The position numbers were made by a program, and so were the translations under genes. This document shows positions 25,613-32,340 of a DNA stretch of 48,874 bases, one piece after another; positions within the stretch are counted from its first letter, which is position 1, and each line of letters starts with the position of its first letter. The DNA comes from a virus. The notes under the pieces are model-generated. The model searched no databases, was not told where the DNA came from, and saw only the letters and a list, made by a program, of their open reading frames with translations. The stretch covers positions 1 to 48,874 of IMG/VR virus record IMGVR_UViG_3300037119_010699; one strand, written 5' to 3'.

Positions 25613-25764
25613 GGCCGTACCTCGTTTCTTTTGACCACCTCGTCGAGCTGCCTGCCCCGGAGATAGGTCATCGGCCGCCGAGGTCGCACCTCCGGCCAGC
25701 AGTCAGCCATGAACACGTAGACGCTGAAAACAACGCCAAGAACGATGAACGCCAACAGCAACAT
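25609..25764 (-). CDS. Small membrane protein, 51 aa
   Basis: The ATG at 25764 is fused to the previous stop (TGATG); the stop overlaps the next start (ATGA). Residues 1-19 (MLLLAFIVLGVVFSVYVFM) form one transmembrane helix, followed by a basic cytoplasmic tail. It directly follows the exported Thr-rich protein and may anchor or partner it. Confidence 0.55.
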   Translation of the reverse strand: MLLLAFIVLGVVFSVYVFMADCWPEVRPRRPMTYLRGRQLDEVVKRNEVRP

Positions 25765-26672
25765 CAGCGTGTCGCCGGAAGTGTGGGTGTCGCCGGCGGG
25801 AACGGACCTTCGGGTGAGTCACACGCCGCGGTGGCCGGCGGGTAGGTCACCGTGGTCGTCGCCGTCGGGTTGATCGTGGCGACCACGGTGAGCCCCTGCC
25901 TGAGCACGGCGTCGCTCTCGTCGACCACCCAGAAGCCGTCGTCGTTCAGCAGCCATCCGGGCCAGTCGGTGGCGTTGCCGGCGGCGTCGACGGTGGCGCC
26001 CGGGTAGAGCAACCTGACTGTCGCCCCGGCCTCGTACACCAGTTCGGTGGAAGAAATGAAGGTGCCGTTGACGTCGAAGAACGAGATCGTGCCGGTGAGT
26101 CCGTTGAGCTCGGGCTGGTTGCCGAAGGTGATGTCGACGAACGGGACGTCCCTCGAGCAGACGACCGACGCCGCGCCGATGTCGAGGACGTCAGGCAGCG
26201 TCGTCGTCGACGTGGTGGACGTGGTCGACGAGGTTGCGGGCGGCGTCGTAGACGAAGCAGGACTGGTCGTTGAGGTACTTCTCGTGGTCGTCGAGGGCGG
26301 TGACGAGCTGGTCGTAGTCGACGCGGCGGATGTAGACGTGGTCGTGGGGGTCGAGGTCGAGGTGGTAGCGGGGGACGTCGTCGATGGTGGGGATGTTGGA
26401 GGAAGTGTGGGCGGGAGGGTCGTTGAGGAAGTACTTGATGTCGTCACCTCGGTCGTGGTGGTGGTGGTGGGCAGGGTGTTGGGGTTGGTGCCGCAGGGCT
26501 CGAGCGGACACTGGGGCAGCGTGGTGGTGGGTGCGGTTGTAGTGGTTGCGGCCGTGGTGGTGGTGTACGCCGGATGGGTGGTGGTGGTGGTGCCGTACCC
26601 GCCGGCGGCCACGGCAAAAGGGACGGCGACCGCGGCGACGAGGGCGGCGGGGATGAGCAGCCGGCGGATCAC
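25764..26672 (-). CDS. Exported Thr-rich (mucin-like) protein, 302 aa
   Basis: GTG 26672 is chosen for its GTGA overlap with the previous stop; the protein then opens MIRRLLIPAALVAAVAVPFA, a classic signal peptide or anchor. Residues about 25-160 are almost entirely Thr/Ser/Pro, a stalk of the kind O-mannosylated in Actinobacteria. The C-terminal 140 residues are a beta-rich domain (VPFVDITFGNQPELNGLTG) with a pair of possible disulphide cysteines. It is made from the early operon rather than with the virion genes, so a host cell-surface role such as superinfection exclusion or envelope change is likelier than a structural one. Inference. Confidence 0.65.
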   Translation of the reverse strand: MIRRLLIPAALVAAVAVPFAVAAGGYGTTTTTHPAYTTTTAATTTTAPTTTLPQCPLEPCGTNPNTLPTTTTTTEVTTSSTSSTTLPPTLPPTSPPSTTSPATTSTSTPTTTSTSAASTTTSSSPPSTTTRSTSTTSPASSTTPPATSSTTSTTSTTTLPDVLDIGAASVVCSRDVPFVDITFGNQPELNGLTGTISFFDVNGTFISSTELVYEAGATVRLLYPGATVDAAGNATDWPGWLLNDDGFWVVDESDAVLRQGLTVVATINPTATTTVTYPPATAACDSPEGPFPPATPTLPATR

Positions 26673-26857
26673 GACGGCGACCGCAGCCCACGGATCGACG
26701 GGTGCCGGGCCCGAGAGCACCACAGCGCACGGTCACGCTGGATGCCGTGCGGCGGCGTCCAATCCACCTCGCACTCGCACTCGTCGAGCAGGTAGCCGCA
26801 GGTCGGGCACTCCTGGGCGAACGCCGGGGCAGCACCGAAATGGTCGTCTGGTCGCAT
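26669..26857 (-). CDS. Small zinc protein, 62 aa, first gene of leftward operon
   Basis: The ATG at 26857 has a strong GGGAGGG site. Cysteines 17, 20, 27 and 29 (CPTCGYLLDECEC) form a compact zinc site; the remainder is basic. Leading position behind the consensus leftward promoter means strong early expression. Function unknown, possibly regulatory. Confidence 0.55.
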   Translation of the reverse strand: MRPDDHFGAAPAFAQECPTCGYLLDECECEVDWTPPHGIQRDRALWCSRARHPSIRGLRSPS

Positions 26858-26907
26858 GATCCCTCCCATGGACCCATCCTCTCACGAGGGTGTGTCTTGA
26901 GTATGGG

Positions 26908-26936
26908 ATACTATGCGTTCAAGGCAAGGGTGTCAA
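26908..26936 (-). promoter_or_regulatory. Leftward early promoter
   Basis: On the minus strand: TTGACA (26936-26931), a 17-bp spacer, TAGTAT (26913-26908). This is the closest match to the bacterial consensus in the window. Predicted RNA starts near 26901, giving a 44-base leader before the ATG at 26857. The TGA stop of an upstream minus-strand gene lies inside the TTGACA box. Confidence 0.75.
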
Positions 26937-27154
26937 GCGGCGGCGTGACCGAGGGCGACGAGCCACCGGTTCACCTCTACGTCGCTCGCCCGACCCGGCA
27001 GCGCTCGGATCCTGGCCAGGTCAACGTGGGGAAACTCGGCTTGCAGCCGCTCGAGGATCGTCGGTTCGTCATCGATTCGACCGGATCCAGCGACAGTCAT
27101 CTTGAGTCCCTTCCCCAGTACGGCGACAACCAGGAACAAGAATGACGGTACCAT
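26933..27154 (-). CDS. Small membrane-anchored protein, 73 aa (or 55 aa)
   Basis: Two starts are possible. ATG 27154 gives an N-terminal hydrophobic stretch (MVPSFLFLVVAVLG) and lies 6 bp after a TAGGGT -10-like box (27165-27160), so it could be leaderless. ATG 27100 has a good GGAAGGG site and gives a soluble 55-aa protein. The C-terminal part, ILERLQAEFPHVDLARIRAL, is protein-like. The stop overlaps the -35 of the leftward promoter, so transcription through this gene could interfere with that promoter. Confidence 0.45.
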   Translation of the reverse strand: MVPSFLFLVVAVLGKGLKMTVAGSGRIDDEPTILERLQAEFPHVDLARIRALPGRASDVEVNRWLVALGHAAA

Positions 27155-27189
27155 ATTGAACCCTACTCTCCAAGTACGATGTTCGGGGA

Positions 27190-27405
27190 ATGAACACCAG
27201 TTGCACTCGATGCGGTGGGCCCCAACAACCTGCTCGCATGTTCTGTCCGGGATGCGGTCTGATCCAGGACCGCTCGACGCTCGGGATGAGGATCTCGACC
27301 GACGAGACACGGGGCCGGGCGCTCGAAGACCTCGACCGTCAGGTCGGGTTGTACGACTCGGATGATCTGGCCGAGGCGAAGGCGAGGGAGTTCTCCGACG
27401 CCTGA
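27190..27405 (+). CDS. Zinc-ribbon protein, 71 aa
   Basis: ATG 27190. Four cysteines (5, 8, 19, 22; CTRC and CPGC) make a classic zinc ribbon, followed by a helical acidic tail (ALEDLDRQVGLYDSDDLAEAKA). It is divergent from the leftward operon. A promoter was not clearly found; a TACGAT at 27175-27180 could be a -10 but lacks a -35. Confidence 0.55.
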   Translation: MNTSCTRCGGPQQPARMFCPGCGLIQDRSTLGMRISTDETRGRALEDLDRQVGLYDSDDLAEAKAREFSDA

Positions 27406-27483
27406 CCTGGTCGGTCCGAGCGCTCTCTTGATCCCGATTGGCACACTTTTCACCCTCGCAACGTGATCCGCAAGAGTCCGGGA

Positions 27484-27506
27484 CGAATATTCCTCTGGAA
27501 CATTCG
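27484..27506. promoter_or_regulatory. Inverted repeat upstream of repressor-like gene
   Basis: CGAATATTCC-TCT-GGAACATTCG, 10-bp arms with one mismatch, 55 bp before the likely start of the HTH protein. Site, A/T content and location fit an autoregulatory operator. A convincing promoter could not be placed. Confidence 0.4.
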
Positions 27507-27560
27507 AACCATCTCACACCCGATTGGAATTCTTTGGTATCAACTGCGAGCAGGTTTGCG

Positions 27561-28052
27561 ATGGTGACAACGCTCAGCGATGGGTTCACAATGTCCGGTG
27601 ACGAACGTGGTCGAGCGGAAGGGGCTTCCATACTGTTGGACGACGTGGCGGAGAACCTTGCCGAGGAAGTCGCTCGAGCCGCCGGTGAGATGACCAACAC
27701 CGCCCTCGCCAAGCTCGCCGGCATCTCGACCCGCACGTTGCGTGACATCCTTGACAAGACGACGACCCGTCGGTTCGGACGGTCCACACTGAGCAAGCTC
27801 GATGTGGCGTTCGGCTGGTCGTCGGGCCGGGCCCTGCACCTCCACCAGTCCCGGACGCTCGACACCGTCGACGACCGCCTGACGATGCTCGTTGCCGACG
27901 TCGCCACACTCACCCAGCGTGTCGACGTCTTGGAGCGCCGTCCCGACTGGGAGGTCGAGTTGATCGACGCCTGCGAACCGCTCAGTCCTGGCGATCGAGC
28001 GACCGTACTGGCCTTGGCTCGCCGCCTCAGAAATTCACCGAAGGAATACTAG
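27561..28052 (+). CDS. Repressor-like HTH protein, 163 aa
   Basis: ATG 27561 is preferred; ATG 27591 is possible, and the open frame back to 27438 has A/T-rich, non-coding character. The HTH is NTALAKLAGISTRTLRDIL (about residues 65-83), in the style of Cro/CI and XRE proteins, followed by TLSKLDVAFGW. A heptad segment (VDDRLTMLVADVATLTQRVDVLERR) suggests dimerisation, and the C-terminus is helical. It lies between the leftward operon and the integrase gene block, where an immunity repressor is expected. No autocleavage (S24) domain seen. Confidence 0.6.
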   Translation: MVTTLSDGFTMSGDERGRAEGASILLDDVAENLAEEVARAAGEMTNTALAKLAGISTRTLRDILDKTTTRRFGRSTLSKLDVAFGWSSGRALHLHQSRTLDTVDDRLTMLVADVATLTQRVDVLERRPDWEVELIDACEPLSPGDRATVLALARRLRNSPKEY

Positions 28053-28078
28053 ACAGAACCACAGTCTGGCTGTATGGT
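28050..28078 (+). promoter_or_regulatory. Promoter before coiled-coil protein
   Basis: TAGACA (28050-28055), a 17-bp spacer, TATGGT (28073-28078). The -35 overlaps the TAG stop of the repressor-like gene. It would give a leader of about 55 bases before the ATG at 28142, which carries AGAGAGG. Confidence 0.5.
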
Positions 28079-28141
28079 AAGTCTGGTGCTGCAAACTACA
28101 GAGCAGTAACACCCCAGGTCAGAGGCAGGAAAAGAGAGGTC

Positions 28142-28564
28142 ATGCCCGTTCGCAGACTGAATCCCGAGCAGGTCGAAGAGCTGCGCCAGGGTGACATCGA
28201 ACTGATGAGAGACAAGATCATCCGACGGCGTGACGACAACGGGAACGTGCTCACCATCACCACCATCGAGCAGCTCGCCGCCTGGAAGGGCATCAAGCCG
28301 GCCCGCTACCACGAGTTGAAGCGCACCGGCTGGAAGCTCAAGCGAGGCGTGCCCGCAGCAGAACCGGTGGAGACGGTGCCGGCCGACGTGTTCAACCGAC
28401 ACTACGAGATGACCCGAGAGTCGGCGGTGAAGGACGGCATCCACATCAAGGAGCTGGAGACCGAGAACCTGCAACTCAAGGTCCGTGCCTCCCAGCTCGA
28501 AGACCAGGTCGCCGAGCTCGAGGACAGGGTGAGGGAGTTGTTGAAGCTGGTGGTGACGCAATGA
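28142..28564 (+). CDS. DNA-binding candidate with C-terminal coiled coil, 140 aa
   Basis: ATG 28142 has an AGAGAGG site. Residues about 40-62 (TTIEQLAAWKGIKPARYHELK) look like a helix-turn-helix or MerR-type winged helix, and the following segment is basic. The last 40 residues (IKELETENLQLKVRASQLEDQ onward) form a regular leucine-zipper coiled coil. Likely a dimeric regulator; an excisionase role is possible from its place in the integrase block, but not shown. The stop overlaps the next gene (ATGA). Confidence 0.55.
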   Translation: MPVRRLNPEQVEELRQGDIELMRDKIIRRRDDNGNVLTITTIEQLAAWKGIKPARYHELKRTGWKLKRGVPAAEPVETVPADVFNRHYEMTRESAVKDGIHIKELETENLQLKVRASQLEDQVAELEDRVRELLKLVVTQ

Positions 28565-29142
28565 CTGTCATCGCCTTGCCCTCGGGCCACGACTACCTGG
28601 CCGCCGCCCTGCTACGGGACCTCGGCTTCGTCCGGGTGCACGTCGACGAGCCGATCCGCCGACTGGCGTTGAAGATCGACCCGTTCGTCGAGGCCGGGGT
28701 GGTGCTGGCCAACATGGGCCGCTCCCCCCGCCTGTCGTCACGGCTGGAGTCGAACAAGGGTGACTGGCGGGCGGCGCAGCAGCGGGCGCCGGAGATCACC
28801 CGGATCCTCGACGTGCTGCGGGAGAACGTGCAGCCCCCCCACGAGCTCGACGGCGATGTCGTCATCGTCGGGGTCGACTCGGCCAAGGAGCACGAGTACT
28901 TGGAGCGGGCGTTCGACGGCGAGGTGTCGACGGTGGCGGTCGCCGGTCGGGACAACTGGCACGACTACGAACCCGACCATCTGATCGCCGAGGGTCCGGT
29001 GGTGGAGCAGGAGATGGGGATCGTCGACTTCGCCCGTTCGCTGATGGGTGTCGGCAAGCCGGTGACGGTGGCGGCGGGGCCGAGCCGGCGGGCGGCGGCC
29101 GAGGCGCTCCTCGACGACGACGACGAGCCCGACCCGTTCTAG
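28561..29142 (+). CDS. Degenerate dNMP-kinase-like protein with SSB-like acidic tail, 193 aa
   Basis: ATG 28561, coupled by ATGA. The N-terminus follows the plan of phage deoxynucleoside monophosphate kinases: a strand MTVIAL, a helix, then LGFVRVHVDEPIRRLALKIDP, where kinases have GFxRxxFADPLRExAxxxDP. The P-loop, normally GxxGxGKDT, reads PSGHDYLA, so the Walker A lysine is missing. A later strand GDVVIVGV and NWHDYEPDH follow. The protein ends DDDDEPDPF, like an SSB tip. Probably not an active kinase; it may bind nucleotides or replisome partners. Confidence 0.55.
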   Translation: MTVIALPSGHDYLAAALLRDLGFVRVHVDEPIRRLALKIDPFVEAGVVLANMGRSPRLSSRLESNKGDWRAAQQRAPEITRILDVLRENVQPPHELDGDVVIVGVDSAKEHEYLERAFDGEVSTVAVAGRDNWHDYEPDHLIAEGPVVEQEMGIVDFARSLMGVGKPVTVAAGPSRRAAAEALLDDDDEPDPF

Positions 29143-29185
29143 TTCACGACCGGGGTTTCCGCCTTCCCCCGTCGCAGAGGCGGCG

Positions 29186-29208
29186 AGCCAGTGTTGCCAG
29201 CACTGGCT
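29186..29208. terminator. Hairpin after dNMP-kinase-like gene
   Basis: An 8-bp stem AGCCAGTG / CACTGGCT with a 7-base loop, extendable by a G-U and a C-G pair, about 45 bp after the stop. There is no long U-tract. Probable intrinsic terminator separating this operon from the next promoter. Confidence 0.45.
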
Positions 29209-29229
29209 TGTCGTCGCCCAAATTCACTG

Positions 29230-29259
29230 TTGCCAACCAACAATCGTGTGCGGTAGTGT
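29230..29259 (+). promoter_or_regulatory. Promoter of parB-like operon
   Basis: TTGCCA (29230-29235), an 18-bp spacer, TAGTGT (29254-29259); the same spacing and TAGNGT -10 style as the rightward early promoter. It leaves a leader of about 70 bases that folds into a strong hairpin. Confidence 0.55.
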
Positions 29260-29275
29260 CTTGTTCAGTAAGCGA

Positions 29276-29306
29276 CCCCCGACCGGTAGTCAGGACCGGC
29301 CGGGGG
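29276..29306 (+). promoter_or_regulatory. Leader hairpin upstream of parB-like gene
   Basis: A 12-bp stem CCCCCGACCGGT / ACCGGCCGGGGG with one G-T mismatch and a 7-base loop, in the untranslated leader, 20 bp before the AGGAG site. It could act as an attenuator or a protein-binding stem, or as an operator at the DNA level. Confidence 0.4.
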
Positions 29307-29335
29307 CCTAGATCACCAACCTGACTAGGAGATTG

Positions 29336-30295
29336 ATGACCATGAGCTACGAAGCTATCCAGTGGATCCAGGCGGAATCCCTCTTTATCGACTGGGAAGT
29401 CCCCTACGAACTCGTCGGTGACCTGCCCCTCGAGTCGATCAAGACCGAGCAGTACAGCCAGGTCCGCCTCGAAAAGCACCGGGCCCCGGCCGACAACGTC
29501 GAGCGGTACACACTGATGATGCGCAACGGCGCCAAGTTCCCACCGATCGTCGTGGCGGCCAATGACAAATCCGTCATCGACGGCAACACCCGTATCGCCG
29601 CCGCCCGTCGACTCGACTACGAGACGATCGCCGCCTACGTCGTCAAGCCGGCCTACGCCTCGACCGCCCGGCGCATCGGCGCCGCCCTCAACCAGTTGAG
29701 TGGGGCGACGCTGACCGACGAGGAGTTGCAAGCGGTCGCCCGTGACTTCCTCGAGGACCAGGTGCCCGACACCGAGATCGCCCGCCGGCTCGGCCGAACC
29801 CCGGAGTGGGCCCGCAAGTTCCGTCGCCGTGAAGAGTTCACCACCAGGGCCGGATCGCACCCCAACTTCAAGTCGATCCCCAAAGCGGCGGCCGAGAAGC
29901 TGGTCGACATCCCGCTTGACGCCCCGCTGCTCAAGGTGCTCGACCAGGCCGACAAGGTGAAGATCGACCGGGGCTGGGCGACCAAGCTGGCCGACGCGGC
30001 GACGTCACAGCGTTCCGAGGCGGCGTCGGTCCAAGCCGTCGAGGCGGTGCTCGCTGAGATCGCCCCGGTGCAGCAAGGCGGCACCCGCAAGCCGACCGTC
30101 GTGCAGGACCGGCTGCGCAGTGTGGTCGGCAAGTTGGAGGTGATCACGCACGGTCTCGACAGTCTCGACGTGCCGCTGGTGCAGCCCAACGCCGGTGAAT
30201 ACCGTGATCGTCTCACCGCCTGCCGTACGGCGATCGACGCCTTGATCGCCCGGCTGCCGGTCGACGAGCCCGTCGTGGAGGACGTGGCGTCATGA
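29336..30295 (+). CDS. ParB-like nuclease/partition-domain protein, 319 aa
   Basis: ATG 29336; AGGAG lies only 4 bases upstream, so ATG 29342 (317 aa) is also possible. The N-terminal 110 residues form a ParB/sulfiredoxin-type domain: KHRAPADNVERYTLMM, then FPPIVVAANDKSVIDGNTRIAAARRL, whose GNTRxxAA corresponds to the nucleotide-binding GxxRxxA box of ParB. A helix-turn-helix follows (DTEIARRLGRTPEWARKFRRR), as in ParB. The rest is helical with a probable dimerisation end. No ParA was found. Partition, copy control or transcription control of the prophage are all possible. Confidence 0.75.
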   Translation: MTMSYEAIQWIQAESLFIDWEVPYELVGDLPLESIKTEQYSQVRLEKHRAPADNVERYTLMMRNGAKFPPIVVAANDKSVIDGNTRIAAARRLDYETIAAYVVKPAYASTARRIGAALNQLSGATLTDEELQAVARDFLEDQVPDTEIARRLGRTPEWARKFRRREEFTTRAGSHPNFKSIPKAAAEKLVDIPLDAPLLKVLDQADKVKIDRGWATKLADAATSQRSEAASVQAVEAVLAEIAPVQQGGTRKPTVVQDRLRSVVGKLEVITHGLDSLDVPLVQPNAGEYRDRLTACRTAIDALIARLPVDEPVVEDVAS

Positions 30296-31014
30296 GTCGG
30301 GGCGGCTATGCGGGGTACATGACCCAGCTCATCGTCGAACGCATGGCCGCCCTCGACGGGCTGGCGACGGTGGACGAGATCGTCGACGCCATCGCCGATG
30401 GTGCCGGCGTGCCGTGGAACTACATCTTCCAGCGGTACCAGCAGTACCTCTGCCAAGCTCACCAAAGGTCCGGTGTTACCATTAACGAGTCAATGGTAAC
30501 ACCGGACCCGCAGTTGGGTTGGGTGGCACCCGACTTCGACCCCAGCAACCCGACGCATCGTCGCAACGCACTTAGATATGTGGTCAACCGACGACTCCAG
30601 TTGCACAGTGAGCCCGGCGTCTATCACCGTCGTGCCTGGGCGGTCCGTGTAGGAGATGGTAAACACCCTCGTTACCAGTTGAACCCCGACCAGTCGCAGA
30701 TGCCCCGCATCGTCGAGATGAACGGACGTACGGCGACGTTCGACGCCACCACCAGGGCCGAGATCGGCGCCGGCAAAGCGGCCCAGGTCGCCGTCATCGT
30801 CCGCAACTCGGACCGTCGCACCTTCGACCTGCTCAACCCGACCCAGCAGGCGACGTTGCTGCGCTGGCTCACCTACCGACTCGAGTCCTCCGATCACCGT
30901 AATAGGAGCTCGGGTACGGTCCGCACCGTCCTCGCCGACTGGAAGCGTCGGGACTTCGACCATCAGGCCGCCTTGGACAAGCTGCGGGATCTGCTCTGCC
31001 GCGACGCTGACTAG
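30292..31014 (+). CDS. Partner of ParB-like protein, 240 aa, unknown
   Basis: ATG 30292 overlaps the parB-like stop (ATGA). The N-terminal 45 residues (VERMAALDGLATVDEIVDAI) look like a winged-helix module. The C-terminal part is helical and basic. Between codons 59 and 73 the gene contains a perfect 17-bp inverted repeat, which encodes an ordinary hydrophilic loop. Family not recognised. The coupling implies a shared job with the ParB-like protein. Confidence 0.6.
   Translation: MSRGGYAGYMTQLIVERMAALDGLATVDEIVDAIADGAGVPWNYIFQRYQQYLCQAHQRSGVTINESMVTPDPQLGWVAPDFDPSNPTHRRNALRYVVNRRLQLHSEPGVYHRRAWAVRVGDGKHPRYQLNPDQSQMPRIVEMNGRTATFDATTRAEIGAGKAAQVAVIVRNSDRRTFDLLNPTQQATLLRWLTYRLESSDHRNRSSGTVRTVLADWKRRDFDHQAALDKLRDLLCRDAD
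30467..30508. repeat. Perfect 17-bp inverted repeat inside coding sequence
   Basis: GGTCCGGTGTTACCATT at 30467-30483 and its exact complement at 30492-30508, separated by AACGAGTC. Such perfection in a coding sequence is not expected by chance or codon need. Candidate centromere-like (parS-type) or operator site for the adjacent ParB-like protein; an RNA hairpin limiting expression is the alternative. Confidence 0.75.
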
Positions 31015-31328
31015 CTGTCGTTCGCTCCATGGAGAGGATGTGGTTCCCAATGATTCAGTCTGTTTCGACCACCCGAATCACACCACCGTCATTCGATCGA
31101 ACACCAGTTCAGAAATGTGTATCTACCAGGGAAATAGTGAGAAACAGTGAGCCAAACTGTATGAAAATTATTACCTCCAAAACACCTGGTAGATTCACAC
31201 AACGTGACATCGCATCATTCTACAGTTGACTATTGCTATGTATCCGTAGTAAACCAGAGTCAACCGAGGTCAAACGACTAACGGTTCCGGACTCAACCGG
31301 AGCCGACCAAACAAGGGGAGGGATACCC
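31015..31328. other. A/T-rich intergenic region, attP candidate
   Basis: 315 bp in front of the integrase with clearly lower GC than the rest. It contains the perfect inverted repeat ATCTACCAGG (31121-31130) / CCTGGTAGAT (31185-31194) and several GTCAAC/GTCAAA motifs near 31259-31275. This is the expected layout of a phage attachment site with integrase arm sites. A 66-codon frame across it looks non-coding. No tRNA fragment was recognised, so the core cannot be fixed. The end carries GGGGAGGG, the integrase ribosome site. Confidence 0.45.
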
Positions 31329-32288
31329 GTGAAGCTATTGGAAGCAACCGAGCTCTACGTCACGACGAGCGGCCGCATCAACACCGACCAGTCCCGCACG
31401 AGGGTGCGGGCCACGGCCCGCCAGCTCGCCCACTACTGCGGCAACCGGCTGATGACCGCCTACACCGTCGACGATCTGACCGGGTTCTGCCTCGGCCACG
31501 GCGGCCGGGGCACGGCACCGAACTCGATCGGCTCGAGGGTGTCGATCATCCGCCCGCTGTTCGACTGGTGCACCTGGCAGAAGATCATCCGCACCAACCC
31601 GGCGTCGTCGCTCAAGTACACCGTCAAGGTCAAGCGGGCCAACGTCCGTGAGCACACCTGGCTCACCGAGGGCGAGGTGATCGACATCGGCCGGTCGTTC
31701 AACCTCGAGGATCCGTTCCAGCACCGCGACTACATCGTGTTCCGCACCACGGTGATGCTCGGCATCCGCCGCTCCGAGGTGGCGCAGTTCCGCTGGGACT
31801 CGTTCCGCCGCGGCATGACCGAGGTGAGCTTCATCGGCAAGGGCGGCAAGCCGGCGACACTGCCGATCCTGCCCGGGCTGCGGGCCGACCTCGAAACCTG
31901 GCGTCGGATGCAGCCGCCCGACTCGGTGCCGTGGCCGGCGTTCCACTGCAAGCTGGTCAAAGGTCTGGTGATCGACCCCGCGGCGAAGGCCACCCCGATG
32001 GGCCGCAAGAACCTGCACCACGAGATGACGATCCGCTGGGCCAAACCGCTCGCCGCCGACGGCATCTACGAGCTCGTCAAGCGCATCGCCAACGCCCACG
32101 GGGTGACGTCGCTCGCCCCCCACGACCTGCGCCGCTCGTTCGCCGGCATCCTCGAAGCCAAGGGTGTCGAGTTGCGTGAGATCCAGGCGTTGATGCGTCA
32201 CGAGCAGTTGGCGACCACCGACCGCTACATGGAACGCAACCCCGCTAGGTTGGCCAAGGCGATCGAGGGGATCACATGGGGGAAGTAG
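31329..32288 (+). CDS. int: Tyrosine-type integrase
   Basis: GTG 31329 follows GGGGAGGG at good spacing, giving 319 aa. The N-terminal 90 residues are the helical core-binding domain (ATARQLAHYCGNR). The catalytic domain has the full set: Arg147 in LGIRRSEVAQFRW, Lys171 in GKGGKP, His265 and Arg268 in HDLRRSFAG, His291 in MRHEQLATTDRYM, and Tyr300 as nucleophile. Length is typical for a phage integrase lacking a long arm-binding domain. It directs recombination between attP, probably just upstream, and the host chromosome, showing the phage is temperate. Confidence 0.92.
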   Translation: MKLLEATELYVTTSGRINTDQSRTRVRATARQLAHYCGNRLMTAYTVDDLTGFCLGHGGRGTAPNSIGSRVSIIRPLFDWCTWQKIIRTNPASSLKYTVKVKRANVREHTWLTEGEVIDIGRSFNLEDPFQHRDYIVFRTTVMLGIRRSEVAQFRWDSFRRGMTEVSFIGKGGKPATLPILPGLRADLETWRRMQPPDSVPWPAFHCKLVKGLVIDPAAKATPMGRKNLHHEMTIRWAKPLAADGIYELVKRIANAHGVTSLAPHDLRRSFAGILEAKGVELREIQALMRHEQLATTDRYMERNPARLAKAIEGITWGK

Positions 32289-32340
32289 CCCGCACCTTGG
32301 GTACCCCCCCGACTTACGTCATGACAGAAAGGGATCGATC

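Noticed and set aside
26933-27913. A 326-codon minus-strand frame
   Set aside because: Most of it is antisense to the zinc-ribbon and repressor-like genes with low-complexity Ser/Arg sequence; only the C-terminal 55-73 codons look like a protein.
31029-31229. 66-codon plus-strand frame before the integrase
   Set aside because: A/T-rich, no ribosome site, overlaps the att-like inverted repeat; codon use unlike genuine genes here.
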